Positions 8,938 through 19,131 are shown, counted from the first letter of the stretch. The stretch is 64,000 nucleotides of DNA from Paenibacillus peoriae (GCF_022531965.1 NZ_CP092831.1:3605001-3669000); one strand, 5' to 3'. Notes: a model not told the origin generated them from the letters alone. Made by a program: numbers and translations.

Positions 8938-10824
8938 CTATTTTAACACTTTGGCAGATGTCGTTACCTTCTTACCACCATAGACTACTTTAATACTGGA
9001 GCTTCCACTATCCAAGGCCTTCACCTGACCGCCAGTAACCTGTACGATCGACGGTTTGGAGGATGTCCATACCGCAGAATTGGTTACATTCGTAGTCGCA
9101 CCTGAATCATAAACAGCACTCACGCTAAGGACTTGAGATGAGCCCTTAGGCAACTTCAGGTTTTTATTGCTCAATACCAGCTTGAGCAGCTTAGGTGTAA
9201 CCTTAATCTCCACGTTAAACGACTTATCCTGGTACGTACCTGTAATGGTTGCTGTTCCAATTCCAACAGCTTTAATGGAAGACCCTTTTACGACCACTAC
9301 AGAAGCATTCGATGTTGTCCATTTCACTTTACTGCTCAGGGTAACTTTTTTACCATCCGTATATATGCCGACGACTTTGATGGACTTACTTCCCTTCAAA
9401 TTCATCTCAGCATTCGAAAAGCTTGGTGTCAATGTAGAAATAGCTCCCTCCACAATGACAGGTACTTTCACATATTTATTCATATACATAGCTTTGATTC
9501 CAGAGTTACCGCCACTCACCGCTTTTACTTTACCATTTGCTACTGTAACTGCGGCTGTTGTACCTACCCAGCTTACCTGATTGGTAATATCCAGTATTCC
9601 ACCACCAGCCATGTGGGCTTTTACTGTCGGAATACTTGCTTCTTGGCCTGCAACCAGTACATATTTTTTCTCAGAAGCCGTCAGCTTGAGCACTTTATAT
9701 TGCACAGTCACTGGAATATCCAGTTTGAGCGCACCTACCGTTGCTGTCAATGTTGCACTGCCTGGGTTCACTGCAACCAGCTTACCATTTGCTATTTTAA
9801 CTGCACTTTCACTGCTTAAGCTCCATTTTACATCGGATTGAACTGCTTTTTTTGCTCCATTGACCAAATAAGCAGATATACTCGGAAGAGAAGTTTTGCC
9901 TCCTGTTTCGAGAGTCAGACTGGCTTTGCTTGAAACCAGTTTTTCAACCGTCGGAAGTACATTAATCTTCAGAGTCTTGCTCAAACCATGATAGGACGCT
10001 GTAATCGTCGAATTGCCTGCATCCATCGGTGTGATTTTACCTTGCTCGACTGTGGCAACCAGCGGATTGGAGGAAGTCCATTCTGCCGTGTTGGTCACAT
10101 CTGTTTTGCTGCCAGTCAGGTTGACATCAGTTGCACTAACCTGAATGGGGGAGCTACCTAAAAAGACCGATTTGGACCCAGTTGCACTCAATACCAATGC
10201 CTGGGAAGAAGAGCGCACATACACAATCGTTTGTGCTTTGAGTTCATCTTTGCTTGCTTTAATGTAAGTCACGCCTTTGGCAAGTGGACGAATAAGACCA
10301 TCTTTAACGGTAGCAACAGCCGCATTCGAAGAAGTCCATTCGACACCGGATACATTTTCCGTCCCACCTCCAGTAAGAACACCTTGAGCAGTCAATTGCT
10401 TCGATTCTCCGCCAATCGTCAGATTCAGTGGACCCGTCGGATTTAATTGCAGCTTGCTGTAAGGCGATTTTACTGTAATCGTTGTACTTACCGTTTGCTG
10501 CTCATATGTAGCAACAATCTTAATCTGCCCTTTTGACACAGGAGTAATGAGTCCCTTATCTACCTTTAAAATACTTGAATCCCCAGAGATCCATTCTGCC
10601 TTTTGTGTAACATCTTCCTTGCCCTTTTCTGTCAATGACCACACTTTTAATTGAGCGGGGCTTCCACCCAGATTCAATGTAGTCGGATTTTGACTATCCC
10701 ACTCTACCGTGGAGGTCTTGCTCTCCTCAGCCCGGATCAAACCTGCTGGCCATGCTGCAAATACAAACATCAGCAACGCAAGTAAGAAGGTACTCCGTTT
10801 GCTCATACGTTTCATACGTTCCAT
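8938..10824 (-). CDS. Secreted bacterial Ig-like (Big_2) repeat protein
   Basis: 628 residues. The signal peptide (TFLLALLMFVFAAWPAGLIRAEE) is followed by about seven tandem BIG2/Invasin-type immunoglobulin-like repeats of 80-90 residues. Each carries the pattern WTSSN...VATV..G.I.....G...I.A (for example VEWTSSNAAVATVKDGL). No enzymatic domain, SLH domain or sorting signal is visible. ATG 10824 has GGGAG 8 bases upstream. Such proteins are usually surface or matrix adhesins or spacers; the binding partner is unknown. The repeats make this gene prone to length variation by recombination. Confidence 0.9.
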   Translation of the reverse strand: MERMKRMSKRSTFLLALLMFVFAAWPAGLIRAEESKTSTVEWDSQNPTTLNLGGSPAQLKVWSLTEKGKEDVTQKAEWISGDSSILKVDKGLITPVSKGQIKIVATYEQQTVSTTITVKSPYSKLQLNPTGPLNLTIGGESKQLTAQGVLTGGGTENVSGVEWTSSNAAVATVKDGLIRPLAKGVTYIKASKDELKAQTIVYVRSSSQALVLSATGSKSVFLGSSPIQVSATDVNLTGSKTDVTNTAEWTSSNPLVATVEQGKITPMDAGNSTITASYHGLSKTLKINVLPTVEKLVSSKASLTLETGGKTSLPSISAYLVNGAKKAVQSDVKWSLSSESAVKIANGKLVAVNPGSATLTATVGALKLDIPVTVQYKVLKLTASEKKYVLVAGQEASIPTVKAHMAGGGILDITNQVSWVGTTAAVTVANGKVKAVSGGNSGIKAMYMNKYVKVPVIVEGAISTLTPSFSNAEMNLKGSKSIKVVGIYTDGKKVTLSSKVKWTTSNASVVVVKGSSIKAVGIGTATITGTYQDKSFNVEIKVTPKLLKLVLSNKNLKLPKGSSQVLSVSAVYDSGATTNVTNSAVWTSSKPSIVQVTGGQVKALDSGSSSIKVVYGGKKVTTSAKVLK

Positions 10825-10944
10825 TCGTTTCGCTCCCTTTGTTTCATTCTATAAAACAGGGTATTATTAACAATCCCATTATCTTTTATCGGTAAGCAGT
10901 TAACTAAATTGAACCCTTCATCAAAAAAAGGTGAATTATTACAG

Positions 10945-11367
10945 TTAAAGTTCTCCACGCAGTGACCTTACCACAAACAAATGCTCTTCCTTAGATAAGG
11001 TTTGTCCATCTTCAAGAATTACATCGTGTGCCGAGTGACTAACCAGCTTTACATTATAAGCAATCAGCTGATCCTCTCTCCAAATCGTCACCGCCGACTG
11101 AAAATGAATGGCATTATCAAACTGTAACGGAACGCTCATTACATAACCAGTAGCGTTCAGCTTCGCCGGATGGCGGCTTCTACGCTCACGCCCCGGAGGA
11201 AACATGGTAATATGCGTAATATTTTCAAAAGGAATAGCCAGCATTTTCGGGCCTAAAATAACACACTTTCGTATCTCATCCCATTTTTCAAGCGTGCCGC
11301 GCACCTTCTGGGTATGACCATTGTTGCCGTGATATAAAATGACCTGACGTCCCTTCCATTGACGCAT
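10945..11367 (-). CDS. Hypothetical protein downstream of ung
   Basis: 140 residues from ATG 11367, preceded by GGAGGTGAG; the longer frame to 11469 overlaps ung and is not needed. It has beta-rich segments (RQVILYHGNNGHTQKVRGTLEKWDE...; IPFENITHITMFPPG) but no motif I can name. It starts 17 bp after the ung stop, so the two are almost certainly co-transcribed. Function unknown. Confidence 0.75.
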   Translation of the reverse strand: MRQWKGRQVILYHGNNGHTQKVRGTLEKWDEIRKCVILGPKMLAIPFENITHITMFPPGRERRSRHPAKLNATGYVMSVPLQFDNAIHFQSAVTIWREDQLIAYNVKLVSHSAHDVILEDGQTLSKEEHLFVVRSLRGEL

Positions 11368-11383
11368 GTCCTCACCTCCAGTG

Positions 11384-12052
11384 CTAGCGGCTATGAATCT
11401 CCCACCGAATCGGTTCCATTCCATGCTCCTGCAAAAATGCATTGGTACGCGAAAAAGGTTTGCTGCCAAAAAAACCTCTGTGAGCCGCCAATGGACTCGG
11501 ATGAACGGATTTCAGCACCAAATGCTTGCTGGTATTCACGAAGCTTGCTTTTTTCTGAGCATGGCTCCCCCACAAAATAAACACTGCTGGCTGCTCGCGC
11601 TCATTAATCGCTTCAATGACAGCATCCGTGAAACGTTCCCAACCTATTCCCTGGTGAGATTGCGGTTGTCCTTCACGAACGGTTAACACGTTGTTCAGCA
11701 GCAGCACACCTTGCTCAGCCCAAGGAACGAGGTATCCCTGATTCGGAATGGGAGTACCGATATCATCGCGAAGCTCCTTGTATATATTTAATAGAGACGG
11801 TGGCGTTCGCACACCAGGTCTAACAGAAAAGCTTAAACCGTGAGCTTGTCCCTCTCCATGATATGGATCCTGTCCCAATATAACCGCTTTGGTCAGATGA
11901 AATGGCGTTAATTTGAGTGCGGAAAACAAGTCTTCTTTTGGAGGATATACCTTATGTAACTTGTACTCTCGGGCTAACGTATACCTTAAATCATTAAAGT
12001 ATGGCTTTTCGACCTCTTCTCGTAGTACATCATCCCAGTCATTCCCAAACAT
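11384..12052 (-). CDS. ung: Uracil-DNA glycosylase, family 1
   Basis: 222 residues, the normal length. It has the catalytic water-activating motif GQDPYHG (Asp/His), the uracil-recognition segment LLLNNVLTV, and the C-terminal loop [13 protein letters not shown] that inserts into the minor groove. It removes uracil arising from dUTP misincorporation or cytosine deamination to start base-excision repair. ATG 12052 has AGGAG/GGAGACAGGAG upstream, so I use it rather than the in-frame codon at 12070. Confidence 0.98.
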   Translation of the reverse strand: MFGNDWDDVLREEVEKPYFNDLRYTLAREYKLHKVYPPKEDLFSALKLTPFHLTKAVILGQDPYHGEGQAHGLSFSVRPGVRTPPSLLNIYKELRDDIGTPIPNQGYLVPWAEQGVLLLNNVLTVREGQPQSHQGIGWERFTDAVIEAINEREQPAVFILWGSHAQKKASFVNTSKHLVLKSVHPSPLAAHRGFFGSKPFSRTNAFLQEHGMEPIRWEIHSR

Positions 12053-12111
12053 ACTCCTGTCTCCTCTCAATATGTAAATCAGTGAAAACGGTAAGCTTTT
12101 TGATCCAAAAA

Positions 12112-12147
12112 AATAAGCTTAACTCCTCATCCGGAGCCAGCTTATTT
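12112..12147 (-). terminator. Rho-independent terminator for the SLH gene
   Basis: AATAAGCT and AGCTTATT are paired at the ends with an inner CTCC/GGAG stem. On the minus strand it is followed by TTTTTTTT. It lies about 165 bp downstream of the SLH gene stop and just upstream of ung. Confidence 0.8.
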
Positions 12148-12311
12148 ATTCGTTACCTGTGTTATATGCCGAAGGACCAGGAAAATATCCTTACGGTAAT
12201 CAGCTACCGCAGGTCTAAATTCGATTTCCTTATTATAACATTAACGATAATGATGTCAAGTAACTGAAAGCTTAATTCCCTCTGAAGAAAAGCTCTTTAT
12301 TGCTGTATTTG

Positions 12312-12974
12312 TTACGATTTTGTATGAGTATTCAAGTATTCCAATGCATTATATAACATAACAGCAGCTTCGGCACGTGTAATCTCGCTTTTTGGATAAA
12401 ACTTTTCATTTGCATCCAAGGTATTGACCTTGTAGACTAGCGAGCGTTGAATGCTACCTTGGTAAGAAGGCTCCAGTTCGCTGTCATCCGCAATATTCGC
12501 AGGTGCGATTTTAATCATCGGAAGAGCGCCTGCTTTTTCCATGCCCTGAATCAGCATATGGGTGAACTGTTCCTTAGTCAGAGCTTTGGCAGGATCAATA
12601 TCCTTTGGAATAACCACACCATTATAATGAGCGTTGATAAAAGCTTCAGCGTACCATGCAGTATCCTTAACATGGGTAAACAGTCTACTGACCTGTGGCT
12701 CCTTGTTCAAATCAATGGCGGCCAAACTGAGCTGGAGTCCGCCGGAGATCAACTGAATGCCTTGGGCAGCGGTGACTTTAGATGACGGGAGAAACTGCGT
12801 GTCAGAGGCACCTTTGAGTAGACCCTGATCTTTAAGGGATATAATTTTTTCTTTACCGCTTACGTTATTCAAATCCTTAAATTTGTGGTCTGCCGCAAAC
12901 ATTTGACCTCCAACGGAAAAGGACAATATGGCTACAGTTGTAATGGCTGCAAATGCACCTTTTCTCATACTCAT
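12312..12974 (-). CDS. Secreted S-layer homology (SLH) domain protein
   Basis: 220 residues from ATG 12974 (AAGGTGGAA upstream). The signal peptide is GAFAAITTVAILSFSVGGQMFAA. About three SLH-like units follow: FKDLNNVSGKEKIISLKDQG, the middle FTHVKDTAWYAEAFINAHYNG, and the clear C-terminal ITRAEAAVMLYNALEYL. SLH modules bind pyruvylated wall polymers. No extra catalytic domain is present, so it is a wall-associated or decoy-type small SLH protein. The ORF is preceded by an unrelated 100-bp gap to the GH115 gene. Confidence 0.9.
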   Translation of the reverse strand: MSMRKGAFAAITTVAILSFSVGGQMFAADHKFKDLNNVSGKEKIISLKDQGLLKGASDTQFLPSSKVTAAQGIQLISGGLQLSLAAIDLNKEPQVSRLFTHVKDTAWYAEAFINAHYNGVVIPKDIDPAKALTKEQFTHMLIQGMEKAGALPMIKIAPANIADDSELEPSYQGSIQRSLVYKVNTLDANEKFYPKSEITRAEAAVMLYNALEYLNTHTKS

Positions 12975-13094
12975 GTTAAGTTCCACCTTGTAGTTGAATT
13001 AGGCCGCTTGGCCATTAACAACTTCATTGACGTAGTATAAGCTGGAAAGGTTGCAGGCAGACGCTGTTGCTTCTTATGCTACGTGCCTTCCTTT

Positions 13095-15155
13095 TTAATA
13101 TAATACCTTCTCCAGACTGCGTGCCAACTCATCATCGGGAAGGGGCTTGCGATGCGTATTCTCTAGGTAGATATATTTCTCTGTTTCTGGCATTAAATAT
13201 TGTTTGGACCACAGGAACATATCCGGACTGTCTCCCTGAAGACGAAGAAATCTCCGTACAGTGTCCGCATGTGAAATAGTATTATCCAGATTGGTTAACC
13301 AATCTGCCCGGTAGAAATGCTCCCATCTTCCAGTTCCTGCGAGCGATAAAGCTTCTTTACCCATCCGGTAGCTCCAAACGGCATGAGAAGCTTGTATAAA
13401 TGCTCGTGGATAATCTTTTTCAAGGAACAGCCCATAAGCGCTACATAAGCTTGCCAGTCCACGTGAGCCACTCAGATGCAGTTCAATCTGCACAAGCAGT
13501 TGATTATACAGCCTTCGACATTCATCTTCTGACAACTGCTTCATGATTCGTAGACACCGCTCTCGCAGTTCAACCCAGTCCGGGATTACCGACTCGGCTT
13601 TTTCCTTGAACCAGCGAACCTGTTCAGGAAAAGGCCTTTCTCCAGTAGCCCAGTACAGCCGTTCATCACTGCCTTCTTTGCCTTGTAGCCAATACCCCAT
13701 AATTTGCCGAGCTGGATGGTGATAGAATTCCTCCCCTGCTCGATCATCCTTATGCGGGCCATAAACGATAGTGCAACGGGAATAATCCCGGTATAATTGG
13801 GAAATCTCTTGAAGCTGACTACTGTACAGCCGTCCGATAAAATCAGTAAGCTGCTCTTCAGCATCCACTTCACCCTTCATCCATAAATTTGCTACTAAAT
13901 CCAGCGTATATACATGCGGCAAAATATTACCTGAATTGACCAGCAGGTACTCGTCCGCCCCTGAAGTAAACGCTGTTGTTAATTCCTCTACAATTAAGCT
14001 GGCTGAGGAGGGAAGTTGGGTAAGATGGTTCGACGCTTGCAAATCGTGGAAGGTCACATGGTAATATACTCCATTCTTGTCCCCATCCTGCGCCTCAGGC
14101 AATGCTGGTACACGATAATTAAGATTCCCATGGCGCCGAGATACCATTTTACCGTAACCATTGTCCGCCCATACTTTAATCACCCCTTCGGGTACTTCCA
14201 TATGCCCCTGCTTGTATAACTCGGCAATCTCACCATACATCGCCATACAGCACACAGGATGCTCCACAAATTCACAGATCATATTGTACTGCTTGCGAAC
14301 CACATACGAGATTAATTGTCCGCGTTTGTCCGGCGTATTAAAGGAAGGATCATCTTCCCAAAAAGGCTTGTCACCCTGCCCGCGAAAAGATAATACCCAT
14401 ACAATCTTTTCTTCCTTTTGCCGTTCAATCGCTTCCTGCCACAGCTGTTCAAACAACTCGGGATGCTCTCTGTAGCTAGCTTGTTTACCCGGAAAGGCGC
14501 GCAAAAACATCTCCGCCCCCAACGGTTCAGCATGATGATGTGTGATCCATAAACCCATGTCTGCTGCAAGCTTATGATGGATACCTGTGCGTGGTAAATC
14601 GGTTCCGGGAATCACCATATTTCCACCACAGCGCAGTAACGCTTCAAAAACGGGCTGCCACACCTGCTCCGTCGGTGGATAATCATCTTTCCAGCCAATC
14701 AAGCATACCTCATCATTGACAAACCATCCCCGATATCGGACCTTGGACGGTATACTGTCAACATTCTGGCTCGGTATTACTATGGTATCCCGCTTAGGCG
14801 GGAGGAGCTCCGCCCAGAACCAGAACGGCTCCACACCCAGAGCGAAACGGCTGTAATGAAGCAGTCCATAAATAATTCCTAATTCATCACGGCCAATAAT
14901 ATGGAGTACCGTTCCCTTGCTACCAGCAACAAAACGCAGACAATAGCCCTCTGGCCAATGCGGACAGCTATCTCCTTCCTGCGCACAACGGATAATGATC
15001 GAGGGCTCTACTTCTGTTTGCAATGGCTCGTTGCCAAACACTTGCTTATGATCTCGCGCAATCATGTTCCAAGCGTGGGCAATGGGCACACTTTCATCAG
15101 TTTGAAGATTGTATCCGCTTTCAGATGAAATAGTCAGAGGTTCACAGGCTTTCAT
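13095..15155 (-). CDS. GH115-like glycoside hydrolase (putative alpha-glucuronidase)
   Basis: 686 residues with AGGAG before ATG 15155. The N-terminal region GRDELGIIYGLLHYSRFALGVEPFWFWAELLPP matches the conserved GH115 substrate-domain signature (xTIYGIYxFSEQIGVSPWYWWADVPP style), followed by a TIM-barrel-like stretch with RYRGWFVNDE and GGNMVIPGTD. Known GH115 enzymes remove 4-O-methyl-glucuronic acid from xylan. This protein lacks a signal peptide and is shorter than many GH115 members, which run past 800 aa and carry a C-terminal module. A cytoplasmic role on imported oligosaccharides is likely. Family fairly sure; exact substrate inferred. Confidence 0.8.
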   Translation of the reverse strand: MKACEPLTISSESGYNLQTDESVPIAHAWNMIARDHKQVFGNEPLQTEVEPSIIIRCAQEGDSCPHWPEGYCLRFVAGSKGTVLHIIGRDELGIIYGLLHYSRFALGVEPFWFWAELLPPKRDTIVIPSQNVDSIPSKVRYRGWFVNDEVCLIGWKDDYPPTEQVWQPVFEALLRCGGNMVIPGTDLPRTGIHHKLAADMGLWITHHHAEPLGAEMFLRAFPGKQASYREHPELFEQLWQEAIERQKEEKIVWVLSFRGQGDKPFWEDDPSFNTPDKRGQLISYVVRKQYNMICEFVEHPVCCMAMYGEIAELYKQGHMEVPEGVIKVWADNGYGKMVSRRHGNLNYRVPALPEAQDGDKNGVYYHVTFHDLQASNHLTQLPSSASLIVEELTTAFTSGADEYLLVNSGNILPHVYTLDLVANLWMKGEVDAEEQLTDFIGRLYSSQLQEISQLYRDYSRCTIVYGPHKDDRAGEEFYHHPARQIMGYWLQGKEGSDERLYWATGERPFPEQVRWFKEKAESVIPDWVELRERCLRIMKQLSEDECRRLYNQLLVQIELHLSGSRGLASLCSAYGLFLEKDYPRAFIQASHAVWSYRMGKEALSLAGTGRWEHFYRADWLTNLDNTISHADTVRRFLRLQGDSPDMFLWSKQYLMPETEKYIYLENTHRKPLPDDELARSLEKVLY

Positions 15156-15412
15156 TTATTGTCATCTCCTATTTTTTTCAACTATGAGGATTCTTCTTGT
15201 CTTTATTTTATAGGTTGTCAACATACATATAAAGCTGTACCAACGTAAATATAGCTTTTTTTCGGTAAATCATTTGAGAGTTGAAGCTTCATTTGAGAAA
15301 GAAAAAAGTAAGGAACAGGAGAGAAATAAGAAAGACTTGACTGCTACACTAAAAATGTTCCAAAAAACAGACTGCTCTTAAAGATTCAAGCGCAGCAAAA
15401 AGGAGACTTGAT

Positions 15413-17356
15413 ATGAAATTGAAAAAACGATTTGCCTCTTTGTTCCTGTTGGCATTGATGGCATTTATCCCGGTCCAGGCATATGCTTCTGGGGCCGTTC
15501 CAACCACTCCCTCTGGAATCCCGATTTCCGAAATCGAAAACAGAACAGATCAAATTATGAAAAAATATATAGGAACAGCGATTCCTGGTGCTGCGGTTTC
15601 CATAGTAAAGGACGGAAAAATTGTTTTTTCAAAAGGTTACGGATACGCAAACATCGAGAAACAAACACCCATGAGTACGGAAACAACCTATATGGAGGCC
15701 GGTTCCGTATCGAAATTGTTCACCTGGACGGCAGTAATGCAACTGGTTGAGCAAGGAAAGCTGGATTTGAATACGGACATCCGCACATACTTGCCTGACG
15801 GCTTTCTCAAGCCTTCTTTTGATAAGCCTATTACCCTGAAATCACTGATGAGCCACACGACAGGTTTTGAGGAGCGCCTGGAAAAACTTTTGGTTCATGA
15901 TCCTGCTGATCTTAGGCCTCTCAAGGAGCATGTCGCACCCGGAAACCAGCCTCAACAGATTTATGAGCCTGGAACAGTGATTGCTTATTCCAACTATGGG
16001 ACCAACCTGGCCGGTTATATTATAGAACGTGTATCCGGAATGCCTTTTGAAACCTATATTCAGAAACATATATTTGAGCCTCTAGACATGAAACATTCTT
16101 ACTTTACACAACGGTATGATCTTATTCCAGAGGTTATCGAACATAAAGCAACAGGCTACTCCAAGAAGGATGGAAACTGGGTGGCAAAGCCGAATGTTTT
16201 CTTTAATGATGTGCCGGCTGGTGCGTTAAACATTACTTCGGAGGACATGGCTCATTTTATGCTTGCTCATATGAACATGGACCATTCCTTAAAATATTCG
16301 CTGTTCAACAAGAATGAAACCTTGCGAGAAATGCATGAGGCTTCGTATACCCACTATCCCGAGCTTCCGGGGAATGCCCATGGCTTTTGGGAACGGTTTG
16401 CGGGAGATTATCGTGTTATCGAGCACGGTGGAAATACAGATTCATTCTCCTCTCTGGTCTCTATCGTGCCGGATCAAAACTTTGGGATCAGTATTCTGAC
16501 TAATGTGGAAAATGAAATGTCCGGGGCAAGAAGCGAACTCATTGACCTGTTTGTCGGGGGTTCCCACGCTACTCCGCAAGCGGACAGCACGTTGAAGCAT
16601 AGCGCGGATGTGGAGGGAAAATACCGTTCTGCTCGCGCAGTATCATCTGGTATATTGAAGCTTATACCCGTATTATCCAATGCGGAAGAAGTGGTCACAG
16701 CCAACGGCAATGGCGGAATCACTCTGAGTATTCCATCCATGAATATTCATGTTGATTATGTAGAAACCAAACCCTATTTTTTTGAACGCGTGACTCCCGG
16801 GAGCACTCCTTATGATCACGCGGGCCTAAACATCAGCCGTCTTTTTTTCTTAACCAATGCCGATGGTAAAGTGACGCAGTTGTCATATGGAGTGATCGAT
16901 GACCAATTGCCGATATCCTTCCTGCAAACATCCATCTTCAGTTATATTCTGGTCGGGGGATGCGGTATTTGGTTTACGCTTGGGTCTATTTTCGGTATTA
17001 TTGGATGGCTGCGGAAGCTCAAGGACGCAAGAAAGCAGAAGAGTGCTTCGCGGCTTCCCTTGCCTGACAGTGTAACCGTAATCCCCTTGCTGGGTCTGCT
17101 TGTGATCGTCAATCTCATTGCTTCAAGCATCCAATTGATAGGCGCCCCCTATCAGCCTATGTCCAATTTCAATTTCAATATTATCCTTTTCTGGGTACTT
17201 GGGCTTGCCTTTGTACCGGCTGCCTATCTTGCTGTAAGAAAATGTAACGTTTCGGAGGCTACATTGTTAAGAAAGGTATACACCGCGACGCTGATTCTTT
17301 CGTTTTTAGCTATTTCGTTTTTCTTGTATTCCTATAATTTCTATTTTTTCGCATAG
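15413..17356 (+). CDS. Membrane-anchored serine hydrolase (beta-lactamase/PBP4* family)
   Basis: 647 residues. The signal peptide ends near QAYASG. The class C-type serine hydrolase domain has SxxK in GSVSKLF, the YSN motif in AYSNYGTN, and an HGG(N) motif in EHGGNTDSF. The C-terminal 170 residues contain about four hydrophobic helices (ILVGGCGIWFTLGSIFGIIGW and others). Relatives include esterases, D-aminopeptidases and resistance-associated hydrolases, so the substrate is open; the catalytic domain should face outside. AAGGAG is placed 8 bases before the ATG. Standalone gene closed by a terminator. Confidence 0.9.
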   Translation: MKLKKRFASLFLLALMAFIPVQAYASGAVPTTPSGIPISEIENRTDQIMKKYIGTAIPGAAVSIVKDGKIVFSKGYGYANIEKQTPMSTETTYMEAGSVSKLFTWTAVMQLVEQGKLDLNTDIRTYLPDGFLKPSFDKPITLKSLMSHTTGFEERLEKLLVHDPADLRPLKEHVAPGNQPQQIYEPGTVIAYSNYGTNLAGYIIERVSGMPFETYIQKHIFEPLDMKHSYFTQRYDLIPEVIEHKATGYSKKDGNWVAKPNVFFNDVPAGALNITSEDMAHFMLAHMNMDHSLKYSLFNKNETLREMHEASYTHYPELPGNAHGFWERFAGDYRVIEHGGNTDSFSSLVSIVPDQNFGISILTNVENEMSGARSELIDLFVGGSHATPQADSTLKHSADVEGKYRSARAVSSGILKLIPVLSNAEEVVTANGNGGITLSIPSMNIHVDYVETKPYFFERVTPGSTPYDHAGLNISRLFFLTNADGKVTQLSYGVIDDQLPISFLQTSIFSYILVGGCGIWFTLGSIFGIIGWLRKLKDARKQKSASRLPLPDSVTVIPLLGLLVIVNLIASSIQLIGAPYQPMSNFNFNIILFWVLGLAFVPAAYLAVRKCNVSEATLLRKVYTATLILSFLAISFFLYSYNFYFFA

Positions 17357-17423
17357 ATCTACTTAATTTTATCCTTTTTATAGCATAGATAGCCTCCACG
17401 ATATATTTCGAGTCGAAACATAG

Positions 17424-17450
17424 AAAAGGCCGTCAATAGACGGTCTTTTT
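17424..17450 (+). terminator. Rho-independent terminator
   Basis: AAAAGGCCGTC and GACGGTCTTTTT form a tetraloop hairpin with a T-run, 68 bp after the serine hydrolase stop. Confidence 0.88.
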
Positions 17451-17535
17451 TATTCTCTTCTCTATGAACACTCTTATTCATATTTCATAAACTACTAGTG
17501 TAGCAAATATGTCTACAGAAAGAGGGTTAATTCAA

Positions 17536-17709
17536 ATGAAACCAAAGAAAAGTGGAAAAGGCGCAGCCCCTGTCATATCCTCCCACACTTTCTCAATCTC
17601 AGGAAATTAGGTAACTGTTTCCAGAGATTTAGTGTTCCGTGTTACAGTAGAGGATACCTTCGCCACAATTCTTTTAGATGATGTATCGATATCCTTATTA
17701 AGAACATAA
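17536..17709 (+). pseudogene. 58-codon small gene interrupted by an in-frame TAG
   Basis: ATG 17536, with AGAGGG upstream, opens MKPKKSGKGAAPVISSHTF, reaches TAG at 17608-17610, and continues in the same frame as VTVSRDLVFRVTVEDTFATI... to TAA at 17707. The downstream half has normal beta-strand-like protein composition, which suggests one ancestral protein broken by a single nonsense change. I do not recognise the family. Readthrough cannot be excluded. Confidence 0.45.
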
Positions 17710-18113
17710 ATTACTTCGTATTGTAGGCATTTAGTCGTAAACTCTCGCAAGAGCAACTTGATGGCGCGATTGATACACCGTAGCTTGCCAAAACAAAAAC
17801 GCCTCCCCGTATGTTAACGGTGAGGCAGAAGGATTAATTCCTTACTGCTCTTTTTGCCTTCTACTAAATACAAATTCGTTATCCGCCGACCACTAGGTTA
17901 GCGGGTAAAAGGATACACTGTATACATTCTTAATGACTCTCAGGTTCTGAATAAGCTTGGACTACTTTTTTATGAGTAGTACCTTAGGTTTAAACTGTTC
18001 CATCCGTTCCCGCTCCTCACTATGAATTAACAGAACATGGTTATGAAGAAAAATTCGTGATAATATCTATGTCATAGTAAGTAGATATGAATTAATTGTT
18101 TGGAGGGATAATT
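17710..18113. other. Intergenic region upstream of cysK
   Basis: No intact gene. It holds a minus-strand terminator-like hairpin at 17801-17826. Farther right on the minus strand is a short open fragment ending at 17962 (reads ...SEERERMEQFKPKVLLIKK), probably the tail of a decayed gene. The cysK promoter must lie in the last 100 bp, but no convincing -35/-10 pair or T-box/S-box structure was identified. Confidence 0.4.
17801..17826 (-). terminator. Orphan minus-strand terminator
   Basis: GCCTCACCGT and ACGGGGAGGC pair with a short loop and are followed by GTTTTTGTTTT on the minus strand. There is no intact minus-strand gene upstream, only the remnant ending at 17962. Confidence 0.7.
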
Positions 18114-19052
18114 TTGACTAAAATTCACCAAAAGTTGACTGAATTAATTGGAAATACTCCTTTGCTAGCACTGTTGAACTACAGCCAAATCCAAAATATT
18201 GAGGCAAACGTGGTAGCTAAGTTGGAATATTTCAATCCGGCTGGTAGCGTTAAGGACCGCATTGGATATGCTATGATTAAAGACGCTGAGGAGAAAGGCT
18301 TAATCAATAAAGACTCCGTTATTATCGAACCAACAAGTGGAAATACTGGAATCGGACTTGCATTTGCAGCTGCGGCTCTTGGATATAAACTTATAATTAC
18401 ACTTCCTGAAACGTTTAGTATCGAACGTCGCAAGCTTTTGACTGCGTTCGGTGCTGAGCTTGTGTTAACACCGGGATCCGAGGGGATGAAAGGCGCTATC
18501 AAGCGTGCTGAACTATTGGCTGCCGAAACACCAAACTCTTTCATACCACAGCAGTTTAGCAATCCTGCCAATCCAGAAATCCACCGCAAAACTACAGCTG
18601 TAGAAATCTGGCATGATACGGATGGCGGTGTAGATATTTTTATTGCGGGCGTAGGTACAGGTGGGACTATTTCGGGCGTTGGCCAGGGATTGAAGGAACG
18701 AAAACCTTCTGTAAAAGTGATAGCCGTCGAACCGTTCGATTCACCAGTGCTGTCTGGCGGTACTCCAGGTTCACATCAACTACAAGGACTCGGTGCTGGT
18801 TTCATTCCAAATAACTTTAATGAAGAATATGTGGATGAGGTTTTCAAAGTTAAAAACGAAGATGCATTTGAAACTGCACGCCTGCTTGCCAAAACAGAAG
18901 GGCTGCTTGTTGGTATTTCTTCTGGGGCTGCGGTTTATGCAGCAACACAAATTGCAAAGCTTCCAGAAAACAAAGGCAAGACGATCGTGGTCATATTACC
19001 TGATACAGGTGAGCGTTATTTGTCCACTCCGCTTTTCTCAGACGTAGAATAA
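18114..19052 (+). CDS. cysK: Cysteine synthase (O-acetylserine sulfhydrylase)
   Basis: 312 residues. It has the PLP-dependent type II fold with [11 protein letters not shown] (Schiff-base Lys), the TSGNTGIG substrate loop, the phosphate-binding [10 protein letters not shown], and the C-terminal SSGAA. It converts O-acetylserine plus sulfide to cysteine. I place the start at TTG 18114 because TGGAGGG lies 5-6 bases upstream; the frame extends to 18096 but would include the ribosome site. The gene is alone and closed by a hairpin. The genome may hold another paralogue, given the accessory surroundings. Confidence 0.95.
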   Translation: MTKIHQKLTELIGNTPLLALLNYSQIQNIEANVVAKLEYFNPAGSVKDRIGYAMIKDAEEKGLINKDSVIIEPTSGNTGIGLAFAAAALGYKLIITLPETFSIERRKLLTAFGAELVLTPGSEGMKGAIKRAELLAAETPNSFIPQQFSNPANPEIHRKTTAVEIWHDTDGGVDIFIAGVGTGGTISGVGQGLKERKPSVKVIAVEPFDSPVLSGGTPGSHQLQGLGAGFIPNNFNEEYVDEVFKVKNEDAFETARLLAKTEGLLVGISSGAAVYAATQIAKLPENKGKTIVVILPDTGERYLSTPLFSDVE

Positions 19053-19053
19053 T

Positions 19054-19089
19054 AACAAAAGAGGCAGGAATCCAGCTTCCTCTTTTGTT
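19054..19089 (+). terminator. Rho-independent terminator of cysK
   Basis: AACAAAAGAGG and CCTCTTTTGTT form an 11-bp stem directly after the cysK stop. Confidence 0.9.
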
Positions 19090-19131
19090 AATTTTCCAAG
19101 TACACAAGCAAGAGCGCATAGAATTGTTTCA

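Noticed and set aside
9167..9841. Long plus-strand open frames opposite the Ig-repeat gene
   Set aside because: They are antisense shadows of a repetitive, Thr/Val-rich gene with a clear ribosome site and signal peptide on the minus strand; no ribosome site or family support on the plus strand.
12230..12256. Fur-box-like stretch upstream of the ung/SLH intergenic terminator
   Set aside because: Only partial similarity (one half-site of the 19-bp palindrome), and no iron-related gene is adjacent.
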